From assembly GCA_963751105.1 (NCBI GenBank), contig CAVVTG010000001.1, positions 186,001-250,000 of the forward strand: a stretch of 64,000 nt of DNA. Direction: 5' to 3'. The translations under genes and the position numbers were made by a program. Under the pieces are notes generated by a model that was given only the letters and a program-made list of their open reading frames with translations, was not told the origin of the DNA and made no database searches. Shown piece after piece: positions 43,734-51,323 of the stretch; position 1 is the stretch's first letter, and every line of letters starts with the position of its first letter. Origin of the DNA: JACVRW01 sp963751105. GTDB lineage: Bacteria > Actinomycetota > Thermoleophilia > Solirubrobacterales > Thermoleophilaceae.

Positions 43734-44713
43734 ACGAGCGGCCGGGCGATCTCGTCGAGCTCGGCGAGCAAGCGGCGCGGATCCTCGACGAGGTGGAGGG
43801 TGCCGTCGTGGGCAAGCGTGGCGTGCTCGAGCTCGTGCTGACCGGCCTGCTGGCCGACGGACACGTGCTGATCGAGGACAACCCAGGCCTTGCCAAGACG
43901 CTGATGGCGCGCTCCTTCGCGGCGGTAACCGGTCTCCGCTTTGCTCGTGTGCAGTTCACGCCGGACCTGATGCCGTCGGACGTGACCGGCTCGGCGATCT
44001 ACGACCAGCGCAGCGGGGAGCTGCGCTTCCAGCCGGGCCCGATCTTCACGCACGTCCTGCTCGGCGACGAGATCAACCGCGCGCCGCCAAAGACCCAGGC
44101 GGCACTGCTGGAGGCGATGGAGGAGCGCCAGGTCACCAGCGAGGACGGCACCCGCACGCTGGAACGCCCGTTCCTGGTGCTCGCGACGCAGAACCCGATC
44201 GAGTACGAGGGAACCTATCCGCTCCCCGAGGCGCAGCTGGACCGCTTCCTGCTGCGCCTCCGCGTCGGGTACCCCGACCGCACGGCGGAGCTCGAGCTTC
44301 TCGCCCGGCGCCTGGAGCGCGGCCAGGACGGGGTCGAGCTGCACACAATCGTCGACCGCGACGAGCTGCTGGCAATGCAGCGGGCAGTCGAGCGGGTGCA
44401 CGCCGACGCCAGCATCCTCGGATACGCGGTCGACATCGTCACCGCCACGCGGGAGAGCGCCCAGATCCAGGTCGGAGCCAGTCCCCGCGGCACGCTGGCG
44501 CTGCTCAAGCTTGCGCGGGCGAAGGCCGGGGTAAACGGACGCGACTTCGTTACGCCCGACGACGTCAAGCAGATCGCTGTGCCGGCTCTCGCGCATCGAA
44601 TCACCCTGCGCCCCGAGCTTTGGATCCAGCGCGTCAACCCCGAGGACGTGGTACGGGACTGCCTCGACAGCTGCCCCGTCCCGCCCGTTCGCGTGCCCGA
44701 CGAGGCGCGATGA
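43730..44713 (+). CDS. MoxR-family AAA+ ATPase
   Basis: 327 residues. Walker A variant EDNPGLAKT (49-57), Walker B LLGDEINRAPPKTQAALLEA (Asp113-Glu114), sensor region LATQNPIEYEGTYPLPEAQLDR with the MoxR-specific Asn-Pro, and the C-terminal lid with GASPRGTLALLKLARA. MoxR ATPases act as chaperones that assemble or metallate partner proteins, usually with DUF58/vWA partners, as here. It overlaps both neighbours by 4 nt, indicating tight stoichiometry. Confidence 0.93.
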   Translation: MNERPGDLVELGEQAARILDEVEGAVVGKRGVLELVLTGLLADGHVLIEDNPGLAKTLMARSFAAVTGLRFARVQFTPDLMPSDVTGSAIYDQRSGELRFQPGPIFTHVLLGDEINRAPPKTQAALLEAMEERQVTSEDGTRTLERPFLVLATQNPIEYEGTYPLPEAQLDRFLLRLRVGYPDRTAELELLARRLERGQDGVELHTIVDRDELLAMQRAVERVHADASILGYAVDIVTATRESAQIQVGASPRGTLALLKLARAKAGVNGRDFVTPDDVKQIAVPALAHRITLRPELWIQRVNPEDVVRDCLDSCPVPPVRVPDEAR

Positions 44714-45984
44714 CGATCACGGTCTCGCCGCGACTACAGACATACACGGCACTCGCCGCGATCGCCCTCATCGCGGCGCTCGCCGCGGGCCGCCCTGAGT
44801 TTGCCGCGCTGGCGACGCCGTTCGTCCTGCTCGTCGCCGTCGGCCTGGCGGGAGCGGCGCCGCCGGCGCTCGACGGCGCGCTGCGACTCGACCGCGAGCG
44901 TGCGCTCGAGGCCGAGCATGTAGGCGCTACCGTGACGATCCAAGCCTGCGGTGCCGCAGCGCGCGTGGATCTCTATCTGCCGACGACGGCGCGGCTGCAC
45001 ACCGACCCGATTCCGATCGCGCTCTGGCTCCCTCGCGGCGAGCGGCGTAAGGTTCGGTTCGAGCTCACCGTCGGCCGCTGGGGCGTACACGGCGCGGGGC
45101 CCATAGTGGTCCGCGCCCGCGACCGCCTTGGCGCGTTCACGCAAGAGGGTCAACTCGGGGAATCGTGCGAGCTTCGCGCCTACCCCAACGTCGGCCGGCT
45201 GCACAGCCTCGCCGCACCGCTCCGAACCCGACCGGTCCTGGGCAGCCAGGTCGCCCGCGAGCGCGGCGAGGGCATCGAGTTCGCCGATCTTCGACCGCTC
45301 GAGCCCGGCGACCGCGTACGGCACATCAACTGGCGCGCGACATCGCGCCGCCGCGTCCCCCAAGTGAACGTGCAGCATCCAGAGCACAGCGCCGACGTCG
45401 TCCTGTTCCTCGACACATTCGCCGAAGCCGAGCACGCCGGCGAGGGCACACTCGACGCCACGGTGCGCGCCGCCGCCGCACTCGCCTCGGCACACCTCGC
45501 GCGGCGCGATCGCGTCGCGCTCGTGAGCTTCGGCGGCGTACTCAACTGGCTCACGGCGAGCGCCGGGACTAGGCAGCTCTATCGCATCGTCGACGGGCTG
45601 CTCGCCAGCGACGCCAGGCTCAGCCATGCATGGAAGGACGTCACGCACCTCCCGCACCGCCTGCTCCCGGCCGGAGCGCTCGTGTTCGCGCTGAGCCCGC
45701 TGCTCGATGCGCGCGGGATAGGCGCCCTGCTCGACCTGCGCGCGCGCGGCTACGACCTCGCCGTGGTCGAGATATCACCGCTGGCACACACACCGGCCGA
45801 CGAGGCCGGGGCCCACCGGCTGCCGCTCCGGCTCTGGCGCTTGCAGCGCGACGCGCTGCGCGCGCGCTTCGAGACACTCGGCGTCCCGGTCGCGCGCTGG
45901 GAGTACCCGCACACAAGCCTCGAGCTCGCGATCGAGGAGGTGACCACGTTTCGACGCCACGCACGACCCGCCCCGCGCGCCTAG
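44710..45984 (+). CDS. DUF58 domain protein
   Basis: 424 residues from ATG 44710. Two N-terminal membrane helices (up to about residue 50) precede a beta domain. The DUF58 signature then appears: GIEFADLRPLEPGDRVRHIN, then WRATSRRR, and a vWA-like core VVLFLDTFAEAE whose MIDAS is incomplete. Such proteins are membrane partners of MoxR ATPases. The C-terminus ends in VTTFRRHARPAPRA, normal for actinobacterial members. Confidence 0.9.
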   Translation: MTITVSPRLQTYTALAAIALIAALAAGRPEFAALATPFVLLVAVGLAGAAPPALDGALRLDRERALEAEHVGATVTIQACGAAARVDLYLPTTARLHTDPIPIALWLPRGERRKVRFELTVGRWGVHGAGPIVVRARDRLGAFTQEGQLGESCELRAYPNVGRLHSLAAPLRTRPVLGSQVARERGEGIEFADLRPLEPGDRVRHINWRATSRRRVPQVNVQHPEHSADVVLFLDTFAEAEHAGEGTLDATVRAAAALASAHLARRDRVALVSFGGVLNWLTASAGTRQLYRIVDGLLASDARLSHAWKDVTHLPHRLLPAGALVFALSPLLDARGIGALLDLRARGYDLAVVEISPLAHTPADEAGAHRLPLRLWRLQRDALRARFETLGVPVARWEYPHTSLELAIEEVTTFRRHARPAPRA

Positions 45985-46061
45985 CGACCGCAGGTGGTGC
46001 CCTCGCGCTCGCCGCCACGCTCGGCGCCACCACCGCGTTCGATACCGGACTGAGCGCGTCG

Positions 46062-46487
46062 GTGCTGGCGGGCGCGGCGCTGGCGACCTTCCTCCTGTCG
46101 CTCGCTCTCATCCCCGCATGGTCCGCGCCCATCCCGTTCGCGCTGCTGCTGCTGGGAGCGATCTACACGGTCCCCCACGGTGACCGGGCGATCGCCGCGC
46201 CGATCTACGGCAGCGCTCTGCTGCTCACCGCCGAGCTCGCGTACTGGTCGCTCGACGAGCGCGTCCGTCAACGGGTCCACGCAGACGTCGTCACACCGCG
46301 CCTGCTTGCCATCCTCGCCGTCACCGCCGCCGCGATCCCGGCGAGCGCCCTTGTACTCATCGCCGCCGAAGCCGATGTGGCGCGATCGCCGGCGATCACC
46401 GCTGCCGGGGCGACCGCAATCGTAGCCTCCATCGCTCTCCTCGCCGCGCTCGCGCACCTCCGCAGCGGCGAGAGCACCCCGCGATAG
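46062..46487 (+). CDS. Multi-pass membrane protein, last gene of the MoxR operon (start uncertain)
   Basis: At least 141 residues with four or five hydrophobic helices. GTG 46062 is the first standard start in the frame. However, the same frame encodes another good membrane helix upstream, beginning near 45948, where there is no ATG, GTG or TTG. A one-base deletion in TTT at 45949-45951 would open a GTG start or fuse it to DUF58. Ends in HLRSGESTPR. No family is assigned. Confidence 0.55.
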   Translation: MLAGAALATFLLSLALIPAWSAPIPFALLLLGAIYTVPHGDRAIAAPIYGSALLLTAELAYWSLDERVRQRVHADVVTPRLLAILAVTAAAIPASALVLIAAEADVARSPAITAAGATAIVASIALLAALAHLRSGESTPR

Positions 46488-46735
46488 GGCGCGGATGTCC
46501 TAGTGGTGCCGGACCAGCACTGTCGCTTCGCACGAGGAGCGGGCGTCCGGGCAAGCGTCAGCCAGACGCCCGGTGCGGACGATGAGCGAGCACGGTTCCC
46601 GAGCGTCGCTCACTATCGCTTTGCATCGAAAGGGGTAGCGCGAGCCTCGAAGCGCGATCCACGAATGCAAGGAGCGGCAAGGCCAGACCCGCCCGGCCTG
46701 AGCGCGCGGCACGGCAGAGCCCCGTCTCCTGCGCA

Positions 46736-47212
46736 TCATTCGCAGTCGATCTGCGCGAAGGTCTGCTGGTAGGAGCTTGCTAGCTGCTTCCCTGCGGTCT
46801 CCAGCTTGGCCTTTGCGCCACTGAGAGAGAGGTCCGAAGTGAGGCCGCTTGCGATCCCTTCGAGTTCGGAGGTGAACTGCTGGGTGGCCGATTCGACCTC
46901 CTGCTTTCGCTCCTCGGTGAGATCGCCCTGTGCGTCCTTGATCTGCTTGAGGTCGTCCTCGATGGCGTTCAGGTTCTTTTTCACGCCGTCGGCCGTTGCG
47001 GTCGCAGGCGTGAGCCCAGCCAGGTCGTCGATCTGCGTCTTCAGGTCGGCGCGGGCGTCGCAGACCTGTGACTGCGCCTTCTCCTCGTCCGATTCTCCGC
47101 ATCCGAGCGCCGTTGCCGCGATGAGGAGGAGCCCCGCGACAAGTGAGCCTAGGCGCAGCACCCCCCTGCCCGTCGGAGCCGAAGCCTTTCGGGAAGTGTG
47201 TTTGCGACTCAC
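46736..47212 (-). CDS. Putative lipoprotein with coiled-coil mature part
   Basis: 158 residues. Basic N-terminus (RKHTSRKASAPTGRG), hydrophobic stretch and lipobox ATALGCGES with the acceptor Cys38. The mature part is almost entirely helical with heptad-like spacing: NLNAIEDDLKQIKDAQGDL and AKAKLETAGKQLASSYQQ. Two Cys (VCDA and the final DC) may pair. Similar small helical lipoproteins are common in this group; function unknown. The surrounding DNA has few genes. Confidence 0.65.
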   Translation of the reverse strand: MSRKHTSRKASAPTGRGVLRLGSLVAGLLLIAATALGCGESDEEKAQSQVCDARADLKTQIDDLAGLTPATATADGVKKNLNAIEDDLKQIKDAQGDLTEERKQEVESATQQFTSELEGIASGLTSDLSLSGAKAKLETAGKQLASSYQQTFAQIDCE

Positions 47213-47636
47213 GCCCTAACCCCAACGTCCAATCCGATTCGGCGCATCATCCCATTCGGGTGAGATGTCAGCGGGCGGGTTGAGATGTCAGCGGGCCGGG
47301 TTGATACGACGTTTCGACGGATTCGAACTAGCGGATGTAAGCCCGACGGCTGTGCCTAATTGGACAGGGTCGGGCTGTCCGCGCAGTGCTCACCCACTGG
47401 CGCAACCCGGTGTCGCCTCGAGGCGAGCGTCTCCTACGCTCCTTCAGTAGCTGCTCGACCAGCAGCCGCTTGGCGAAGCCCTCCTCGGTCACACGCAGCA
47501 GCCAGGCCGCTCCCGTGCGCCCACCCCGGTGAGTCCAGGCGGTGCCGGTTGAGATCTCGCGCTCACGCAAAACGGAGACGCCGCCCGTGTGTGTATATAT
47601 GCGCTGGATTCGCTGGCGACGAGGGGAGTCTCGACT
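47213..47636. other. Non-coding stretch with a tandem repeat and a topoisomerase-like fragment
   Basis: No full gene. Two 16-bp copies of TGAGATGTCAGCGGGC lie 20 bp apart at 47261 and 47281. Around 47441-47526 the minus strand encodes WLLRVTEEGFAKRLLVEQL, which resembles one blade of the gyrase/topoisomerase IV A-subunit C-terminal domain. It is isolated, with no start or continuation. Read as a possible gene remnant. The promoter and GAGGGGAG ribosome-binding site of the SHOCT gene lie at the right end. Confidence 0.5.
47261..47296 (+). repeat. Tandem 16-bp direct repeat
   Basis: TGAGATGTCAGCGGGC occurs at 47261-47276 and again at 47281-47296, separated by GGGT. It might be an end of a lost insertion sequence or a protein-binding site. 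No transposase remnant was found nearby. Confidence 0.6.
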
Positions 47637-48026
47637 GTGCCGATAGCGGCCGACTATCCGTTCATGGACGTCTTGTGGTCGATGATCATCTTCTTCTTCT
47701 GGGTGATCTGGATCTGGATCGTGATCACGGTGTTGATCGACGTGTTCCGCCGCCACGACATCGGAGGCTTCGCCAAAGCGCTGTGGGTGATCTTCGTAGT
47801 CATCCTGCCGTGGCTCGGCGTGCTGATCTATCTGATCGTCGAGCACGACGGGATGCGCGAGCGCAGCGTGAAGCAGGCGCAGGCACAGAAGGAGCAGTTC
47901 GACCAGTACGTGCGCGAGGCGTCCGGCGGTTCCGCCGACGAGATCGCCAAGGCCAAGCAGCTACTCGACCAGGGAGCGATCACGCAGGACGAGTTCAACG
48001 CGCTCAAAGCGAAGGCGCTCTCGTAA
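47637..48026 (+). CDS. PLDc_N / SHOCT-domain membrane protein
   Basis: 129 residues from GTG 47637, with GAGGGGAG eight bases upstream. Two aromatic-rich helices (MIIFFFWVIWIWIVITVLID, then VIFVVILPWLGVLIYLIVEH) form the PLDc_N-type membrane part. A charged linker follows, and a C-terminal SHOCT motif (AKQLLDQGAITQDEFNALKA). SHOCT usually mediates oligomerisation. A stress or envelope role is likely but unspecified. Confidence 0.8.
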   Translation: MPIAADYPFMDVLWSMIIFFFWVIWIWIVITVLIDVFRRHDIGGFAKALWVIFVVILPWLGVLIYLIVEHDGMRERSVKQAQAQKEQFDQYVREASGGSADEIAKAKQLLDQGAITQDEFNALKAKALS

Positions 48027-49170
48027 CGCAACGGGCGCGTCGAACACCTCTCGATGGCAGCCGCCTTTGGGAACTTGGCGGCTTCCTCGCTAAGTGATCG
48101 GCCGTCGTCGCGCCCGTCCTCCACACGAAAGGAGGCGTCCTGCCGAGGGGGCATTCGCTACCGCTTCGGACGAAGAGCAAGCGCAGTTCCCCGACGTAGG
48201 CTTTCTATCGCAATGCGCGAACTAGCGAGCGTGCTCCACGCTCGTGTGCGAAGTCGTGGTCTTGCGCCGCGGAACGGGCGCCCACGACAACCCGAGCGGA
48301 GCTGGCGCAAAACCACCCAGCGGCCCGAGAGGAGCCCCTCCCGGATTTTGGTGAGCGAGCATGTCCTTACTACGGCACGACACACGGGGTCTAGGAGATC
48401 TGGCGCTCTCAGGTGGACCGACCGGATCCTCTCTATCTCGGCAGGTGCCAGGCAACCGCGCGCTCTCGCTTCGCACTCGCGTTCGACTTGACTGGGCGCA
48501 GCGGGTCGCTCGGGTGACTTGAGAGAGCGACTACCGGTCCTCGCGACGTTCCTTGACGACGCGGGGCGTCGCTCGATACCTGCGGCCACCGAGGGCCGCC
48601 AGGGTTGCTGTGACTCCTCAAGCGCCTGCGAGTGGCAGGTCGTGCTCGTCAATCGCGCTCTTGACGTACCGCAGTAGTTCGCCGGCGGTGTCGCCCATGA
48701 GCCGCGCAGCAGGCGCTCGCGCTCGCGACTGTCCGGCAGCCGCCGGCCGGTGCGCTCGGCGGCGGCCGCGACTAGCACGATCCCCGCCTGGCGCCGCGCC
48801 CGCGGGTTCAAGGCGAGCCTGTCCTCAAGCTGGCCGACCTGAGAGAACCGCGACACGGGCGCGTCCGAAATGGTCTGGCCGGTCCGGCCTTGGCACTGAT
48901 CGTTCGAGGCCGGCAGGAGCCGGTGCGGCCCGGATTTTCGCACGGCAGACACTCAGAGCCGCAGCACCGGAGGTGTCCCGGGGCCGCAGAGGGGGACCCT
49001 GCCCACCGCTAGTCGGCACGCGCTTTGTTGAACAACCGTGACGCACCTCCGAGCCTGCGTCACCAGCTGTGTCACGGTTGGCCTGCGCATAGCCCCGCAT
49101 GGCCCCGTAGACGGCGCTTGCCTATTCGGTTTGCGGGGCTATGCGGAGAGGTGCGAGGGCGGACGGGCAG
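48027..49170. other. Coding-poor stretch between the SHOCT gene and tRNA-Val
   Basis: Over 1.1 kb with only Arg/Ser-rich shadow frames on both strands. On the minus strand around 48640-48790 two frames together read like a helical protein end (VAAAAERTGRRLPDSRERER, then GDTAGELLRYVKSAIDEHDL), so a decayed gene is possible. The 14-bp inverted repeat at 49086 and an 8-bp one (GTGACGCA/TGCGTCAC, about 49038-49063) lie just before the tRNA 3' end. No integrase is recognised. Confidence 0.5.
49086..49145. repeat. 14-bp perfect inverted repeat next to the tRNA-Val 3' end
   Basis: CGCATAGCCCCGCA at 49086-49099 and its exact complement at 49132-49145 enclose a 32-nt loop, ending 26 bp before the tRNA discriminator. 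It could be a hairpin RNA terminator for the tRNA or island-edge transcript, or a recombination-protein site. Confidence 0.7.
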
Positions 49171-49214
49171 ATGGGCGGTGCCTGGCTCGAACAGGCGACC
49201 TCCTCCTTGTAAGG
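49171..49214 (+). repeat. 44-bp direct repeat within tRNA-Val (att-like, chromosomal end)
   Basis: Covers the tRNA-Val 3' end to the anticodon loop and one base beyond the discriminator. Identical over 44 bp to 33287-33330 and over 38 of 39 bp to 30793-30831. Confidence 0.9.
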
Positions 49215-49244
49215 GAGGCGCTCTACCAACTGAGCTAACCGCCC
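49172..49244 (-). tRNA. tRNA-Val (TAC), the island attachment tRNA
   Basis: A 73-nt cloverleaf on the minus strand: acceptor GGGCGGT/ACCGCCC, D-stem GCTC/GAGC, anticodon stem CCTCC/GGAGG with loop CTTACAA (anticodon TAC), T-arm GCCTG/CAGGC with TTCGAGC. No encoded CCA. Its 3' 43 nt recur at 33287 and, shortened, at 30793, making it the intact end of an integration locus. Confidence 0.95.
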
Positions 49245-49271
49245 GCGAGGCCGAGTCTAGTATCAGCCTCC

Positions 49272-49608
49272 GTGGATCCTCGGCTGTTCTGGAAGTCCCT
49301 GATCGTGCAGGCGCTGCTCGTCGGAGCGCTGTTCGGGATCCTCATCGCACTGCCCCTCGGAGACGACTTCTTCGAGGACTACGGCTTCATCGTCGGGCCG
49401 CTGGCCTGGCTGGCTCTGCGCGGCCGGCACCGCACGCATCCTGTCCGTGCCGCCGGCCTACGTGCTCTTCTCGGCGGTGGCGGCAGGGGTGTGCGGCCTG
49501 ATCGTCCTCCTGGCCGCGAGCCACATCGCGGGGATGATCGTGGCCCTCCTGGTGTTCGCGGCCTCCAACGCCACCTACGACCCGGACGCGATGGAGGAGC
49601 CGGTCTAG
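49272..49608 (+). pseudogene. Small hypothetical membrane protein, frameshifted
   Basis: Starts at GTG 49272 (DPRLFWKSLIVQALLVGALF, a membrane helix, then LPLGDDFFEDYGFIVGPLAW). The frame is lost near 49412-49416. In the next frame a normal continuation appears: AAGTARILSVPPAYVLFSAV and a third helix around GMIVALLVFAASNATYDPD, ending at TAG 49606. One inserted base explains the break. Corrected length is about 111 residues, three or four helices. It lies between tRNA-Val and tRNA-Glu. Unknown function; possibly a sequence error rather than a true pseudogene. Confidence 0.7.
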
Positions 49609-49634
49609 CGGTCGCCGTACACTTGACTGGCCAA

Positions 49635-49708
49635 GGGGGCGTGGTCTAGCGGTTCAGGACACCGGCCTTTCACGCCGGGGATCGCGGGTTCGAATCCCGT
49701 CGCCCCTA
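49635..49708 (+). tRNA. tRNA-Glu (TTC)
   Basis: A 74-nt cloverleaf: acceptor GGGGGCG with CGCCCCT (first pair G-U), D-arm GTCT/GGAC, anticodon stem CCGGC/GCCGG, loop CTTTCAC (anticodon TTC), T-arm GCGGG/CCCGT with TTCGAAT. No CCA encoded. Confidence 0.93.
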
Positions 49709-49757
49709 CTCCTCCCGGGTGGCCTGCACGCCGTCGTGCGTTCCGCCGGATCTGGTG

Positions 49758-49771
49758 CGAACGTATGTTCG
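49758..49771 (+). promoter_or_regulatory. LexA SOS box directly in front of dinB
   Basis: CGAACGTATGTTCG is a near-perfect palindrome that fits the Gram-positive/actinobacterial LexA consensus (CGAAC-N4-GTTCG). It ends at the base before the dinB ATG, leaving no room for a leader. Confidence 0.85.
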
Positions 49772-50995
49772 ATGCCGGCGCAGGCCACCATCCTCCACGC
49801 GGACATCGACTCGTTCTTCGCGTCGGTCGAGCAGCGCGACGATCCGAGCCTGCGCGGGCGGCCGGTCATCGTGGGCGGCGGAGTCGTGCTGGCCGCGAGC
49901 TACGAGGCGAAGGCGCGCGGGGTGCAGTCGGCGATGGGCGGTCACCGGGCTCGCCGCCTGTGCCCCGATGCCGTGGTGGTCGACCCTCATTGGGACGCGT
50001 ACGTCGCGGCCAGCAAGGCGGTGCTCGCGGTGTTCCGCGAGACCTCCCCGCTGGTGGAGGCCCTGTCGATCGACGAGGCCTTCCTCGACGTGCGTGGACT
50101 CGAGCGCATCTCGGGCACGCCGCGGGAGATCGCCGTGCGGCTGCGTCGCGACGTCCGCGAGCAGGTGGGTCTGCCGGTGACGGTGGGGGTGGCGCGCACC
50201 AAGCACCTGGCCAAGGTGGCCAGCGCGGCGGCCAAGCCGGACGGGTTGCTCGTGGTCGAGCCCGAGAACGAGGTCGCATTCCTCCATCCCCTGCCGGTCG
50301 AGCGGCTTTGGGGCGTGGGCGAGGCCACGGCCCGCAAGCTGCACGCCCACGGCCTGGAGACCGTGGGGCAGGTGGCCGAGCTCAGCGAGCCCGAGCTGGT
50401 CCAGATGCTGGGCCGCGCCTCCGGCCGGCAGGTTCACGCGCTGGCCAACAACCGCGACCCGCGACGGGTGCGCACGACGCGGCGCCGGCGCTCGATCGGA
50501 TCGCAGCGGGCCTTCGGCCGGATTGCGACGACTCCCGAAAGCCTCGACACGATGGTGGTGGCGCTGGCCGATCGGCTGGGCCGCCGGCTGCGTGCCAAGG
50601 AGTTTCTCTGCCGGACAGTGGTCCTGCGTCTGCGGTTCCGGGACTACTCGCGAAGGGCCACGCGCTCCCAGACGATGCTCGAGGCCACCAACCGGACCGA
50701 GGACATCCTCGCCACCGCGCGCTCACTCCTGCGCGGCGCCATGCCGGCGATCGAGCGCGACGGGATCACGCTGATCGGCCTGTCGCTCACCAACCTCGAG
50801 GACGACGACGGTGTGCAGCTGGCGCTGCCGATCGGCGGCCAGCGTGGGCGCACGCTCGACACCACCGTCGACGACGTGCGCGATCGCTTCGGCACGGAAG
50901 CCATCACGCGGGCCGTGCTGGTGGGACGAAAGGAGAACCTGCAGACCTGGCTGCAGCCCGACGACGCCGAGTCCGGCGACTCTGGCGCGGGCTAG
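49772..50995 (+). CDS. dinB: DNA polymerase IV (Y-family)
   Basis: 407 residues from ATG 49772. Palm motifs: HADIDSFFASVEQ (catalytic Asp) and SIDEAFLDV (Asp-Glu). Fingers GGVVLAASYEAKARGVQSAM, thumb helix-hairpin-helix VGEATARKLHAHGL, and a little-finger domain with RRRRSIGSQRAFG. The C-terminus lacks a clear beta-clamp QLxLF, but QLALPIGG is close to it. It bypasses DNA lesions with low fidelity. The SOS box touching the start codon indicates LexA control, probably of a leaderless or very short-leader mRNA. An upstream GTG (49736) would swallow the box and is less likely. Confidence 0.93.
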   Translation: MPAQATILHADIDSFFASVEQRDDPSLRGRPVIVGGGVVLAASYEAKARGVQSAMGGHRARRLCPDAVVVDPHWDAYVAASKAVLAVFRETSPLVEALSIDEAFLDVRGLERISGTPREIAVRLRRDVREQVGLPVTVGVARTKHLAKVASAAAKPDGLLVVEPENEVAFLHPLPVERLWGVGEATARKLHAHGLETVGQVAELSEPELVQMLGRASGRQVHALANNRDPRRVRTTRRRRSIGSQRAFGRIATTPESLDTMVVALADRLGRRLRAKEFLCRTVVLRLRFRDYSRRATRSQTMLEATNRTEDILATARSLLRGAMPAIERDGITLIGLSLTNLEDDDGVQLALPIGGQRGRTLDTTVDDVRDRFGTEAITRAVLVGRKENLQTWLQPDDAESGDSGAG

Positions 50996-51005
50996 ACTCA
51001 GCCGT

Positions 51006-51323
51006 GGGCCGCTAGCTCAATTGGCAGAGCGAGGGACTTCAACATAAAAGGAGCGCTAGCAGGGAGACCTCTAGTTCGTCGGCAGCTGTGTGCTGGGACA
51101 CCCTTAGAGCCTGAGGTACCGAAGCGTGAAAATCCTCAGGATTGGGCTATCAGCAGGCAACCCCCTGCGGGGGAGAGCCCTCAGAGGCCATACGCTGCCC
51201 GCCCTAACGTCGAGTCGAGGGCGAAGAGATGGTCCAGACCGCAACACGGCCTCGGCCGTGGCCGGTGAGAGCCGGTGCGGCAGGTTAATCCCGAGGTTGT
51301 CGGTTCGAGTCCGACGCGGCCCA
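51006..51323 (+). tRNA. tRNA-Lys (TTT) split by a group I intron
   Basis: Exon 1 (51006-51039, 34 nt) is the acceptor, D-arm, 5' anticodon stem and the first three loop bases CTT. Exon 2 (51285-51323, 39 nt) starts TTAATCCC and gives the rest of the loop, T-arm and acceptor. Joined, the loop is CTTTTAA, anticodon TTT, inside a normal 73-nt tRNA (acceptor GGGCCGC/GCGGCCC, T-arm GTCGG/CCGAC). The 26 to 44 and 27 to 43 contacts are weak. The 245-nt insert carries group I core elements. No CCA is encoded. Confidence 0.9.
51040..51284 (+). ncRNA. Group I self-splicing intron in tRNA-Lys anticodon loop (IC3-like)
   Basis: 245 nt between U34 and U35 of tRNA-Lys. The 5' exon ends in U and the intron in G, as in group I. 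Core elements seen: an internal guide GAG (51051-51053) that can pair with exon CUU with a U-G at the splice site; P3 GGCAGC (51081)/GCTGCC (51194); P7 GGCC (51186)/GGTC (51231); P8 GCCCT (51201)/AGGGC (51218) with the loop AACGTCGAGTCG. The P8-J8/7-P7 segment closely resembles the cyanobacterial tRNA-Leu intron. A 7-bp hairpin CCTGAGG/CCTCAGG lies in the P4-P6 area, which I could not fully fold. No homing endonuclease ORF. Confidence 0.88.

Larger units (their letters stand above)
33287..49214. mobile_element. Putative genomic island bounded by tRNA-Val-derived repeats (no integrase seen)
   Basis: The 15.9 kb between the perfect repeat at 33287 and the intact tRNA-Val carries the beta-helix/lipoprotein pair, the M28 remnant, the STAND regulator with DUF4129, the RYDGGPEEG/MoxR/DUF58 operon, and long coding-poor ends. 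The tRNA 3' end points into the region, as expected for integration. A second, shorter segment (30793-33287) lies beyond, bounded by a mutated copy. An integrase gene was not found, so the element may be immobile or the inference wrong. GC content looks close to the rest. Confidence 0.6.

Noticed and set aside
42953..44596. 547-residue minus-strand ORF over the MoxR operon
   Set aside because: No similarity and antisense to well-supported overlapping genes.
47261..47296. Insertion-sequence terminal repeat
   Set aside because: Direct rather than inverted, with no transposase or target duplication nearby.
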